Below, in pieces: positions 17,069 to 23,688 of a stretch of 32,865 nt of DNA. Position 1 is the first letter of the stretch; every line of letters starts with the position of its first letter. The position numbers and the translations under genes are program-made. Origin of the DNA: Planctomycetota bacterium (GTDB lineage Bacteria; Planctomycetota; Brocadiia; Brocadiales; Brocadiaceae); assembly GCA_016188675.1 (NCBI GenBank), contig JACPHJ010000057.1, forward strand, positions 1-32,865, given 5' to 3'. Under the pieces are notes generated by a model. It made no database searches. It saw only the letters and a program-made list of their open reading frames with translations, and had not been told where the DNA came from.

Positions 17069-17716
17069 ATGAAATCGTTAACGTCAAAACTTACCCTTTA
17101 TGATCACTTTGGCTATATTTTTGTTGGCTTATATCAGTTTCTTTTCACGTTTATTTTCTTTTCCCTGGTTAACCAAAAGCGGTTTCCCGATTTAGTAACA
17201 TTTTTTACGTTTGAAAAATCGGTGATGCTGATTTTGTATTCTTATCTCATTGGTCACATTATTCAGGCCGTGGCAAATTTTCTTATAAAAGAAAAGAAAG
17301 ATGGCAATAACGAAGAATTAGGTTACATTATGGATAACGCAAAGAAATATTTTGATTTGCCACCCCAAATGTCAGCAAAGTACGCATTTCAGTATTGTTA
17401 TTTATTTGTACTTGCAAACGATATGAGTTCTCATGTCACCTTATTTAATTCGCTATATAGTTTGTACCGCGGTTTCTTTGTTTCATCAATTATAAATTCG
17501 ATTAGCTTTAGTATCCTTTTGGTTTTGTCCTTCATCATCGAATCTTTCACGTCTCTCAGGAGCAATAATTGGTTGTATTTATTAGTCATAAGCCAATTCT
17601 TTTTTTGTTGGCTTTTCCACAATCGAAAGAGAAGATTTTTTATATATTTGGAAGAAAAGACTTTGATTGCTTTTGATATTCTTACAAAGATTGACAAGAA
17701 AAGGGATCTTAATTGA
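17069..17716 (+). CDS. Membrane protein of unknown function coupled to the MBL hydrolase
   Basis: The 215-residue protein has four predicted membrane helices (about 14-34, 51-73, 136-158 and 167-185) and a central soluble stretch of about 60 residues. It starts MKSLTSKLTLYDHFGYIFVG and has a conserved-looking GHIIQA at 62-67 and a basic patch HNRKRRFFIYLEE after the last helix. I recognise no named family. Small membrane proteins with a Y-D-x-x-G-Y-x-x-x-G start occur beside effectors in defence islands, but I cannot confirm homology. The one-base gap to the hydrolase implies co-translation, so the two probably act together, the hydrolase perhaps controlling or supplying a signal to a membrane effector. 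Base composition is very AT-rich: 18 G/C of 60 bases at 17461-17520. Confidence 0.75.
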   Translation: MKSLTSKLTLYDHFGYIFVGLYQFLFTFIFFSLVNQKRFPDLVTFFTFEKSVMLILYSYLIGHIIQAVANFLIKEKKDGNNEELGYIMDNAKKYFDLPPQMSAKYAFQYCYLFVLANDMSSHVTLFNSLYSLYRGFFVSSIINSISFSILLVLSFIIESFTSLRSNNWLYLLVISQFFFCWLFHNRKRRFFIYLEEKTLIAFDILTKIDKKRDLN

Positions 17717-17781
17717 ATGTCGCCAAAATAAGATCATATACAAAGCGCAAACGGCTTACACCCGGTGAGTATGGGATCATG

Positions 17782-17875
17782 CTTGTTCCTTGATTTTCAA
17801 AAGAAACGCCAGCAACAGCAGATAACACAGGCCAAAAGATTGACTCCCAAATGCTGCCGCACTTCTTTTAGCCTT
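17782..17875 (+). repeat. Direct repeat copy 2 with degenerate stem-loop C
   Basis: This is the right copy of the 94-bp repeat at 16129-16222 (89 of 94 identical). It keeps GATAAC (17821-17826), the left stem aggccaaaag (17829-17838, one mismatch against the right stem) and cttttagcctt (17865-17875). The following GAACGTTA of copy B is replaced by aaagatatatg, so the 3' box is lost. It lies 65 bp after the membrane-protein stop. Confidence 0.7.
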
Positions 17876-17882
17876 AAAGATA

Positions 17883-17936
17883 TATGTTCATTGCCAGGGT
17901 CTGGAAAAAGTCATAGAAGAAATTGCTCATTTCTGA
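17883..17936 (+). pseudogene. Possible 3' remnant of a small gene
   Basis: Directly after repeat C, one frame reads YVHCQGLEKVIEEIAHF then TGA. This is a helix-like C-terminus with no start codon, because an in-frame stop lies just upstream. It could be the tail of a gene cut by the repeat, or chance. The stretch 17937-18012 shows nothing else. Confidence 0.2.
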
Positions 17937-18012
17937 TAAATAGAAAGAATAACGAAAAAGATCTTACAATATTGGACATTATGCAATCATACAAAAAGAT
18001 CAGGAACTAAAC

Positions 18013-18324
18013 ATGATAACTCAGGAACAAATTAATCAAGTTGTCAAAGCTATTGTAACAGGCTATAACCCTCGAAAAATAATCCTTTTCGGTTCATACG
18101 CTCAGGGGAAGCCAACAAAGGAAAGTGATATTGATTTGTTAGTAATTAAAGACGACACTTTGCCCAAAATACAGAGAAACCGTGTTGTTAGAAGCTTTTT
18201 AAAAGATTTCACGTTGCCAATAGATGTTGTTGTTAAAAGCAGTCAGGAATTTGAAATGTTCAAAGATATCATAGGAACAGTGGTCTATGCGGCAAATAAA
18301 TACGGACGGGTTCTTTATGGATAA
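18013..18324 (+). CDS. MNT-domain nucleotidyltransferase, antitoxin of an MNT/HEPN pair
   Basis: The 103-residue protein is a minimal nucleotidyltransferase. The active-site motif G-S-x10-D-x-D is intact: Gly27-Ser28 and Asp39/Asp41 in FGSYAQGKPTKESDIDLL. The third acidic residue is in the PIDVVV strand. In studied MntA/HepT pairs, the nucleotidyltransferase blocks the HEPN toxin by adding AMP to it; that is the likely role here, by family. AGGAAC precedes the ATG. The stop overlaps the HEPN gene start by 8 nt, so the two are translationally coupled. Confidence 0.9.
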   Translation: MITQEQINQVVKAIVTGYNPRKIILFGSYAQGKPTKESDIDLLVIKDDTLPKIQRNRVVRSFLKDFTLPIDVVVKSSQEFEMFKDIIGTVVYAANKYGRVLYG

Positions 18325-18733
18325 AAATAACATCATAGAGCACTTGATAAATCAATGGATTAGAATAGCAGAAAGGGACTTACTTACTGCAAAACAGGGG
18401 TTGGAAGCAAACGAAGTTGTAACAGATACCGTATGTTTTCATTGTCAACAAGCTGCTGAAAAATACCTGAAGGCATTTCTTGTCAAAAAACAAATAGAGT
18501 TTTCAAAAACACACAACATAATGTCTTTACTAAATCTATGTTCATCTGTAGATAAATCGTTTAAAGAAGAACTTCCAGAAGCAGACAATTTAACTGATTA
18601 TGCCGTTGAAATTCGTTACCCTGACGACTGGTATGAACCCACTATTGAAGAAACCAAGCAGGCATACGAAATTGCGTTAAAAGTAAAAATTTTCGTTCTC
18701 AAAAAACTTGGAATTCAAAATAAAGGCGTCTGA
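18317..18733 (+). CDS. HEPN-domain protein, likely toxin partner
   Basis: The 138-residue protein matches HEPN family PF05168: AERDLLTAKQGLEANEVV, then CFHCQQAAEKYLKAFLVKKQ (40-59), KTHNIMSLL and AVEIRYPDDW. I start at ATG 18317, overlapping the nucleotidyltransferase gene; the frame extends 10 codons upstream but without reason to use them. The Rx4-6H RNase motif of HepT/DUF86 toxins is not visible, so nuclease activity is uncertain and the pair may have a different chemistry. A third small gene overlaps its stop by one base. Confidence 0.88.
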   Translation: MDKNNIIEHLINQWIRIAERDLLTAKQGLEANEVVTDTVCFHCQQAAEKYLKAFLVKKQIEFSKTHNIMSLLNLCSSVDKSFKEELPEADNLTDYAVEIRYPDDWYEPTIEETKQAYEIALKVKIFVLKKLGIQNKGV

Positions 18734-18897
18734 TGAAGAAATGTGATAAGTCATTAATTGAAGTGTGGGAATGGAAGGAAAAAGTTTATCAGGACGTTAA
18801 GGATTTGAAAGCGGAGGAATATGTTGAAAAAATCGGAAAGGATGCAGGTAAATTCTTTCGGACAATTGAATTAACCTCAGGTTTTAGCCTGAGGTGA
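18733..18897 (+). CDS. Small conserved-looking protein, third gene of the MNT/HEPN operon
   Basis: An ATG overlaps the HEPN TGA by one base (TGATG) and opens 54 codons: MKKCDKSLIEVWEWKEKVYQ, then a charged helical stretch DVKDLKAEEYVEKIGKDAGK, ending FFRTIELTSGFSLR. It looks like a real coupled gene with charged, coiled-coil-like composition. The last eight or so residues are encoded by a palindromic repeat (18874-18895), so the original C-terminus may have been altered by repeat insertion. I do not recognise a named family. Proteins of this size are seen next to HEPN/MNT pairs, but I cannot verify homology here. Confidence 0.6.
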   Translation: MKKCDKSLIEVWEWKEKVYQDVKDLKAEEYVEKIGKDAGKFFRTIELTSGFSLR

Positions 18898-18995
18898 GAG
18901 AACGAAGCCTATAGTGGCTTTAGCCCTGAACCAGGGGAAATCATGGCTAAAGCCGGTTTTTATACGCCTGCATATCTCCGCCATGAATGGCGGAG
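18874..18995. repeat. Cluster of three palindromes downstream of the MNT/HEPN operon
   Basis: Three hairpins follow one another: acctcagg/cctgaggt (18874-18881, 18888-18895), ggctttagcc/ggctaaagcc (18916-18925, 18945-18954, followed by ggttttt) and ctccgcca/tggcggag (18976-18983, 18988-18995). They form a REP-like cluster between the convergent ends of the islet and the UspA gene and may act as terminators. Confidence 0.65.
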
Positions 18996-19016
18996 TTAAA
19001 GCCTGTATTAACTATT

Positions 19017-19481
19017 TTAAGGTAGCACAAATTCGTGTTCAGGATGTTTGACGCACAGCACCGGGCAGGGGGCCTTTCTCACGACCTTTTCCGCCGTACT
19101 CCCCAGAAGCGCATGGGAAATTCCTGTCCGGCCATGGGTAGCAATGGTTATCAAATCTACGTCATATTTCTTTGCAGTCTTGATGATTTCCAGGAAAGGC
19201 GTTCCCCGCACAACGATGTTTTCAACCTTTATCTTCTCAAGAAATCGCTTGGGTATCAGGTGATGGATATTTTTTTTGGCGTCCCGTTCCATGTCTTCGT
19301 ATATCTTTGACACCGGATAGGTCATTCCTCCCGTTCCTATGGGAATGTTCAGCTTGGGAATTACGTGCAGGACGTAAAGTTTCGCCCCGCGTTCCGCGGC
19401 AAAATCCAGGGCGTACTTTAAGGCATGTTTTGCATTGGCAGAAAAATCCGTGGGAAATAGAATTTTTTCAATTTTAATCAT
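19017..19481 (-). CDS. Universal stress protein, single UspA domain
   Basis: The 154-residue protein has the family start KILFPTDFSANAKHALKYAL and the C-terminal ATP-binding stretch ATHGRTGISHALLGSTAEKV, close to the G-2x-G-9x-G-S/T motif with the first glycine replaced by alanine. It ends with the usual APCPVLCVK strand. It is likely an ATP-binding stress protein of the cytoplasm. AGGAG lies about 9 nt before the ATG. It is third in line on the minus strand after Hsp20 and the NMD3-like gene, although a hairpin at 19576-19624 may separate its transcript. Confidence 0.94.
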   Translation of the reverse strand: MIKIEKILFPTDFSANAKHALKYALDFAAERGAKLYVLHVIPKLNIPIGTGGMTYPVSKIYEDMERDAKKNIHHLIPKRFLEKIKVENIVVRGTPFLEIIKTAKKYDVDLITIATHGRTGISHALLGSTAEKVVRKAPCPVLCVKHPEHEFVLP

Positions 19482-19575
19482 GACATCAACTCCTCAAAAG
19501 GTGAACCGTAAATAGAGATTTTGGTTGGCAGATCTGCTTACAGTCGAAAACAACGAGATAACAGAAATTGAATCT

Positions 19576-19624
19576 GGGGAGTTGGGAAGCCAAGATTTCA
19601 TTCTTCTCGGCTTCTCAACTTCCC
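19576..19624 (-). terminator. Long hairpin after the NMD3-like gene
   Basis: ggggagttgggaagcc (19576-19591) pairs with ggcttctcaacttccc (19609-19624) with two non-Watson-Crick positions. It lies 51 bp past the stop of the NMD3-like gene and upstream of the UspA start. No T run follows, so a processing or dispersed-repeat role is equally possible. Confidence 0.4.
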
Positions 19625-19674
19625 GACTTCCGTATAGTTTTTCCGGGCTTTCACGACACAACTGATACGGTTTT

Positions 19675-20211
19675 TTAATCCGCTTGTGTATCACGCCTCC
19701 ACTCTACACGCATAAACTTTGCATTCTCGTGTTTTTTGTATTCCACTTCGCCGCTGTATGCCTTGAACAGAATAGACCCGATACGCTGCGCCAGTTTGGC
19801 TGAGGTGGTAAGTATCTCTATTTCGCCTTTCTTTTCGTTAATCTTCATAATCCTTTTTAAAGGGTTATATGTCTTTGAACGCGCATCCTCGTTGTGAATC
19901 AGATTCAAAATCTCCTGTTTGTGCTGTTTCAGGAAATCGCCCTTCAGCGTTACGACGCCGTTCGGGACGTTTTCCTTGGTCTTCTTACATGCCGGGCATA
20001 TTACCAAGTTGATGTCTTTCAGTTTCTTTTTTTGTTCGTAAAGTTTGGCATCGAGGAACCACTTTTTGTTTTGGTAAACGGCCGTGCAATCCTTACAAAT
20101 AGTAATCCCCGCAAGTCCCTTCCCCTTCGGCGGCATATATGGATCATTCTCTGCATAAACTTTATCTCTTTTATGTGATGGTCCATACCCAATTTCTCTT
20201 GGCACTTTCAT
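19675..20211 (-). CDS. NMD3-like zinc-ribbon protein (BCAM0308 type)
   Basis: The 178-residue protein begins MKVPREIGYGPSHKRDKVYA. It has two CxxC pairs, CKDC (about 39-42) and CPAC (about 76-79), which should bind one zinc, as in the N-terminal ribbon of NMD3 and the bacterial proteins annotated as affecting ribosome stability and mRNA decay. The C-terminal half has EIEILTTSAKLAQRIGSILF, then a basic stretch ending RVEWRRD. I chose ATG 20211, with AAAGGAG upstream; the frame continues 10 codons further only to a TTG. It lies between Hsp20 and UspA, a stress context. The molecular role in bacteria is not established to my knowledge. Confidence 0.78.
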   Translation of the reverse strand: MKVPREIGYGPSHKRDKVYAENDPYMPPKGKGLAGITICKDCTAVYQNKKWFLDAKLYEQKKKLKDINLVICPACKKTKENVPNGVVTLKGDFLKQHKQEILNLIHNEDARSKTYNPLKRIMKINEKKGEIEILTTSAKLAQRIGSILFKAYSGEVEYKKHENAKFMRVEWRRDTQAD

Positions 20212-20312
20212 TCTTCTAATTTCTCCTTTCAAAAGACACAATTAAAACTCCCCGCAGGTATTTACGGCGGATTATTCCGGGTTTTATAACCTGTTGGCGG
20301 CATTCACAATTT

Positions 20313-20753
20313 CTAACTAACCTTTACTGGAATTTTCTTCATTTTTGATTTTTCCGATTTTGGCAAGATAATCTCAAGTATCCCTTTCTTATATTCAGCT
20401 TTCACCTGGTCGAATTTCACCGATGCCGGTAATCCAACGGATCTGGAAAAACTTCCGTAGTTCCTTTCTATAAAGTGATAATTCTTTCCCTTCTCTTCCT
20501 TTTCGGACTTCTTTTCACCTTTAATAGTTAAGGTGTCGCCGCTGATCGAGATGTCAATATCTTTCGGTTCAATTCCAGGCACTTCCACCTTTACGAGGAT
20601 GTTTTCTTCTGTTTCTGAAACATCCAGAGGAGTCACCAAACCCACCCCTGCGGCGGCGCCTCTTCTCGTAAAACTCTCAAAGAGTTTGTTCATCTCGTCC
20701 CTGAATGAACCCAAACCAGGTAAGTACGGCCATTTCATCATTTCGGATGACAT
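20313..20753 (-). CDS. Small heat shock protein, Hsp20/alpha-crystallin family
   Basis: The 146-residue protein holds a complete alpha-crystallin domain (about 42-140). It shows the VKVEVPGIEPKDIDISISGD strands, the LTIKGEKKSEKEEKGKNYHF segment, ERNYGSFSRSVGLP, and a C-terminal AEYKKGILEIILPK. A C-terminal I-P-V sequence (KKIPVKVS) fits the I-x-I/V oligomerisation motif. It is an ATP-independent holdase for unfolding proteins in the cytoplasm. A strong ribosome site, GAGGAGGG, lies about 6 nt before the ATG. No CIRCE element is visible in the short upstream gap. Confidence 0.96.
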   Translation of the reverse strand: MSSEMMKWPYLPGLGSFRDEMNKLFESFTRRGAAAGVGLVTPLDVSETEENILVKVEVPGIEPKDIDISISGDTLTIKGEKKSEKEEKGKNYHFIERNYGSFSRSVGLPASVKFDQVKAEYKKGILEIILPKSEKSKMKKIPVKVS

Positions 20754-20802
20754 ATAGTTCCCTCCTCTAAAAATACACGATAAAATATTTTTCCCATTGC
20801 AG

Positions 20803-20827
20803 AGAGACAGGTTTAAAACCTGTCTCT
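20803..20827. repeat. Palindrome overlapping the GH57 stop codon
   Basis: agagacaggttt (20803-20814) and aaacctgtctct (20816-20827) form a perfect 12-bp inverted repeat around one base. The right arm reaches the stop codon of the GH57 gene (20826-20828). The core caggttt-N-aaacctg is shared with the repeat at 3691-3721. Confidence 0.65.
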
Positions 20828-22412
20828 ACTGATAGACACGATAATCAATGTCCGGAAATATATTATCTTTGTCTTCTATATCGGAAAGCCATGTGGCGTC
20901 GATATTGTCGGATCGGATATCGTCATACAACCTGGTAAAACGGAAGAGGTGTTCTTTGGTCCTCTTTACCGCGTATTCCACCATGGTGCCCGTCTTCATA
21001 ATAAATGCCCAGTCGCTGCTCTGCGCGAGCAGGAGTTCCCTTGCGGCCTGGTTGAGCGCCCGGTTTTTTAGGGCATTTCCGTTTGTATCCGAAAAATTTT
21101 GGGACAATTCTACCATGCGTTCAGCCGCTTTGTGAAGGTGCCGGTAAATCCAATCGTTGCTGTCGTTCAGCCAATATTCATTATACCCTTTATATCCCCA
21201 ACTCGAAAGAGAGGGCGTAGAAACCTGATTAACGGGATACATTTCTAGGTATTCCATCGGGGTAATCAGCGATATTGTTTTCTGGTCAAAGGCGATCTTT
21301 CTGAACAGGAAATTTATCCAGTCAGGGCCTTCGAACCACCAGTGGCCGAAGAGTTCCGCATCGTAAGGCGCAACAACAATGGGTTTCCGGTCCATGACCG
21401 AGGCAAGGTGTTCAACCTGTTTCTCGCGGTTAAACATAAAATTTCCCGCATGTTCGGCGGCCTTATCCAGCGCCCTTTCCGGCGAGTAAGGTTCTTTGTG
21501 ATCCGTCTTGCCGGTAATCCGGTAATATTTGATGCCGACGTTGGTACGTTTGCCGTCTCCATGGAGATACTGCCTGATATAGTCATAATCAAGGTCGAAT
21601 CCTACGTCGCGGTAAAAATCACGATAGGAAAAATCACCCGGATACCCTTCCTTTGAGCTCCAGACCTGCCTGGAAGATTCCATATCCCTGCCAAAGGCGG
21701 CTACGCCTGTCGGACAGAAGATGGGCGCATAAATGCCGTATTTCGGTCTCGGAGAGGCAAACAGAATCCCATGTGTTTCTGTAATAAAGAAACGAATACC
21801 GGCATCCTTGAGCAGTTGGTCTGCGCCAGGCTCATAGGCGCATTCGGGCAGCCATATTCCACGCGGCCTTCTGCCAAAATGTTTTTCATAATGTGCTGCC
21901 GCAACGTTGATCTGTGCGCGCATGGCATTTACATTATTATTCATAAGGGGCAAATAACCATGTGTAGCCCCACAGGTTATCACCTCCAGCTTGCCCATAT
22001 CCTGGAATTTTTTGAAGGCGTGGATGATGTTTCGACGATATTTTTCTGCATAGACGTATCTGGCATTGGTAAAATGCTTATAATACACCTGCGCAAGGCG
22101 ATTGAATTCCGGTTGATGCTTTGTCCTTTCGATCTCTTTTTCCGAGAGCTGGATTCGCTTTTCAAGATAGCGAATATAGCGGGATTGTAAAAGTTCATCG
22201 GTAAGCATCGAAATCAGCGGCGGGGTCAGCGACATGGTTATGCGGAAATCGATGCCTTCGTCGGTCAGTTTGTCGAAGACGTCTATGAGCGGGATGTAGG
22301 TTTCGGTAATAGCCTCAAAGAGCCAGTCTTCTTCCAGAAACTCGCGGTATTCCGGATGACGGACAAACGGCAGGTGTGCGTGCAAGATTAATGACAGGTA
22401 GCCTTTTCCCAT
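20826..22412 (-). CDS. GH57 family 1,4-alpha-glucan branching enzyme
   Basis: The 528-residue protein matches the GH57 branching-enzyme group with the DUF1957 C-terminal region. It has the N-terminal LSLILHAHLPFVRHPE with the conserved His residues, ATHGYLPL (about 149-156), the nucleophile Glu190 in GIWLPECAY, and the acid Asp351 in YDAELFGHWWFEGP. The WGYKGYNEYWLN and SSDWAFI...GTMVEYA stretches of the helical C-terminal domain are also visible. Length and catalytic positions agree with characterised enzymes such as that of Thermus (about 520 residues). It would make alpha-1,6 branches in glycogen, though substrate preference in this group varies. The DUF4912 gene ends 4 nt upstream on the same strand. 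Confidence 0.94.
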   Translation of the reverse strand: MGKGYLSLILHAHLPFVRHPEYREFLEEDWLFEAITETYIPLIDVFDKLTDEGIDFRITMSLTPPLISMLTDELLQSRYIRYLEKRIQLSEKEIERTKHQPEFNRLAQVYYKHFTNARYVYAEKYRRNIIHAFKKFQDMGKLEVITCGATHGYLPLMNNNVNAMRAQINVAAAHYEKHFGRRPRGIWLPECAYEPGADQLLKDAGIRFFITETHGILFASPRPKYGIYAPIFCPTGVAAFGRDMESSRQVWSSKEGYPGDFSYRDFYRDVGFDLDYDYIRQYLHGDGKRTNVGIKYYRITGKTDHKEPYSPERALDKAAEHAGNFMFNREKQVEHLASVMDRKPIVVAPYDAELFGHWWFEGPDWINFLFRKIAFDQKTISLITPMEYLEMYPVNQVSTPSLSSWGYKGYNEYWLNDSNDWIYRHLHKAAERMVELSQNFSDTNGNALKNRALNQAARELLLAQSSDWAFIMKTGTMVEYAVKRTKEHLFRFTRLYDDIRSDNIDATWLSDIEDKDNIFPDIDYRVYQ

Positions 22413-22416
22413 ATGA

Positions 22417-23238
22417 TTATTTTTCCGAAACCGTTAAACCGCCTGAAGATTCAGGCGAAGACACGCCCTCTTTGAGCGCTTCCTGCCAGTTCGCATGCGC
22501 CCTTTCGAAGACCGATTCGCTGATGCCGCGTCCCATAGGGATATACGCCTTTTCATAAAGTTCCTTAATGCACATCCACTCTTCATCAACTACCTCTGAA
22601 ACGCCCATGCGCGGTGTTCTTACGGTATTCGATCTGGAGAGGACACGAAACGTCCCATCTGGCGCAAGGAACCCGATATCCACACAAAACGACCTGTTCG
22701 GCTCGCCTGCGTGAATGTACCAACTCCGCGCGACGCCAGTCACTTCAATATCAAAGTATTTGTGGGCATTGTAGCCATTGAAGATAATATCCGTTACATC
22801 ATAGACCCTCAATATGGTTTTTGCGCCCTCTGCCAGAGGTATCAGTGTATTCCGGGCGCTGTCGATAACGTCTTTTCGCAACTCCCAATACGTAAACAGC
22901 CATTCAGGGTCCCTTACCATCAGGACAATTCGATTGTCCCCGTACGCATCCAGAAGTTCCGGTGTTTGTGGGGCATATACAATTTCTTTTGTTTCGGCCC
23001 TTTGTTGTGGTTCCTCCTGCCTGGCGGCCGGTACTTCGGGAGCGCTCGGCCATTCGTCTTCGCCGGTAACGCCCCATTCCTGATAAGGAGCCTGTTCTTT
23101 GGACACGTCTGCCAGGCCAAAAAACCTGTCCCATACCAGACCGAAGAGGTCTTTTATCTTCTTCCACACTATCTCGCAAAGCGCCTTGATAATCTCAAGG
23201 ATGAGCAGGAAGATTTCTTTTATAATATCTTTGTCCAT
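22417..23238 (-). CDS. DUF4912-domain protein
   Basis: The protein (273 residues from ATG 23238; the frame extends three codons to a TTG) begins with a hydrophobic, amphipathic region of about 45 residues. An acidic and proline-rich linker rich in Gln/Glu follows, then the DUF4912 domain (about 90-250) with DNRIVLMVRDPEWLFTYWEL, YFDIEVTGVARSWYIHAGEP and YCVDIG-like FCVDIGFL. This domain is structurally related to carbohydrate-binding or SH3-like folds and commonly sits beside GH57 enzymes. The 4-nt gap makes an operon with the branching enzyme almost certain, so a role in glycogen handling is plausible. The N-terminal helices could attach it to membrane or partner proteins. Confidence 0.82.
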   Translation of the reverse strand: MDKDIIKEIFLLILEIIKALCEIVWKKIKDLFGLVWDRFFGLADVSKEQAPYQEWGVTGEDEWPSAPEVPAARQEEPQQRAETKEIVYAPQTPELLDAYGDNRIVLMVRDPEWLFTYWELRKDVIDSARNTLIPLAEGAKTILRVYDVTDIIFNGYNAHKYFDIEVTGVARSWYIHAGEPNRSFCVDIGFLAPDGTFRVLSRSNTVRTPRMGVSEVVDEEWMCIKELYEKAYIPMGRGISESVFERAHANWQEALKEGVSSPESSGGLTVSEK

Positions 23239-23292
23239 AAATCTCAAACCCTAATTCTAAGGTTGGGTTTTAAAACGCTTTTTATTTCTACC

Positions 23293-23354
23293 CACCCCTC
23301 AATCCCCTCCCAAGAGGGGCTTTTTAAATTCCCCTCTTGAGAGGGGTAGGGGTG
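23293..23354. repeat. CACCCCT-bounded palindromic repeat
   Basis: Imperfect inverted arms run from 23293 (cacccctcaatcccctccc) and to 23354 (gaggggtaggggtg), with a central A/T-rich loop. It lies in the 450-bp gap between divergent DUF4912 and tandem-Usp genes. The sequence 23355-23505 shows no gene. Confidence 0.6.
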
Positions 23355-23507
23355 TGTGCTTATTTAAACAATTGCAAAATACAGACTTAGCAAACATGGT
23401 GGAATGAGTTAAAATTATACATGAAGTAACGGCAAACGGTCAACAAAATTCATAATGGAGAAATCGTCCGGCAGATTTTTTTAAACATTCCAAAACTCAT
23501 ATTTGGC

Positions 23508-23536
23508 TTGACAAAAGCTCGTAGTTAAGTAATAAT
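23508..23536 (+). promoter_or_regulatory. Sigma70-type promoter for the tandem-Usp gene
   Basis: A perfect TTGACA (23508-23513) is followed after 16 or 17 bp by TAATAA/AATAAT (23530-23536). The predicted leader is about 145 nt and contains the palindromic repeat at 23591-23664. Confidence 0.6.
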
Positions 23537-23590
23537 CGCACAGGTTTTTAATCAATATATTTGATGCTGTAATTTCTAATGTTGCGTAGT

Positions 23591-23664
23591 GTAGCGCGAG
23601 ATTTATCTCGTCTGAAGCGCAAAAAGGCGACCAGCAGAAATAGGCGACTTGCAAGTCGCGTTAC
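23591..23664. repeat. GTAGCGCG-bounded repeat inside the Usp leader
   Basis: gtagcgcg (23591-23598) and cgcgttac (23657-23664) form imperfect terminal inverted repeats (7 of 8). Inside are hairpins cgagat/atctcg (23597-23602, 23605-23610) and a perfect 16-bp palindrome gcgacttgcaagtcgc (23644-23659). It resembles the element at 4613-4666. Confidence 0.65.
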
Positions 23665-23688
23665 AACCACACAGGAGACCTTGTATTT

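Larger units (their letters stand above)
16238..17730. repeat. 13-bp inverted repeats bracketing the two-gene unit
   Basis: tattttggcgaca at 16238-16250 is perfectly complementary to tgtcgccaaaata at 17718-17730. The left copy begins 8 bp after element B and the right copy begins 2 bp after the second gene's stop. The pair therefore brackets exactly the hydrolase and membrane-protein genes. Confidence 0.6.

Noticed and set aside
17765-18010. 81-codon frame running through repeat C toward the nucleotidyltransferase gene
   Set aside because: Its first part is the non-coding direct repeat, which also occurs at 16.1 kb without an equivalent conserved protein, and no ribosome site is seen.
18874-18995. 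Three spaced palindromes considered as a CRISPR array
   Set aside because: The palindromes differ from each other and there are no repeated units with regular spacers.
22711-23340. Long plus-strand frame (209 codons) across the DUF4912 gene
   Set aside because: It lies opposite a recognisable DUF4912 gene, and its translation has no domain.
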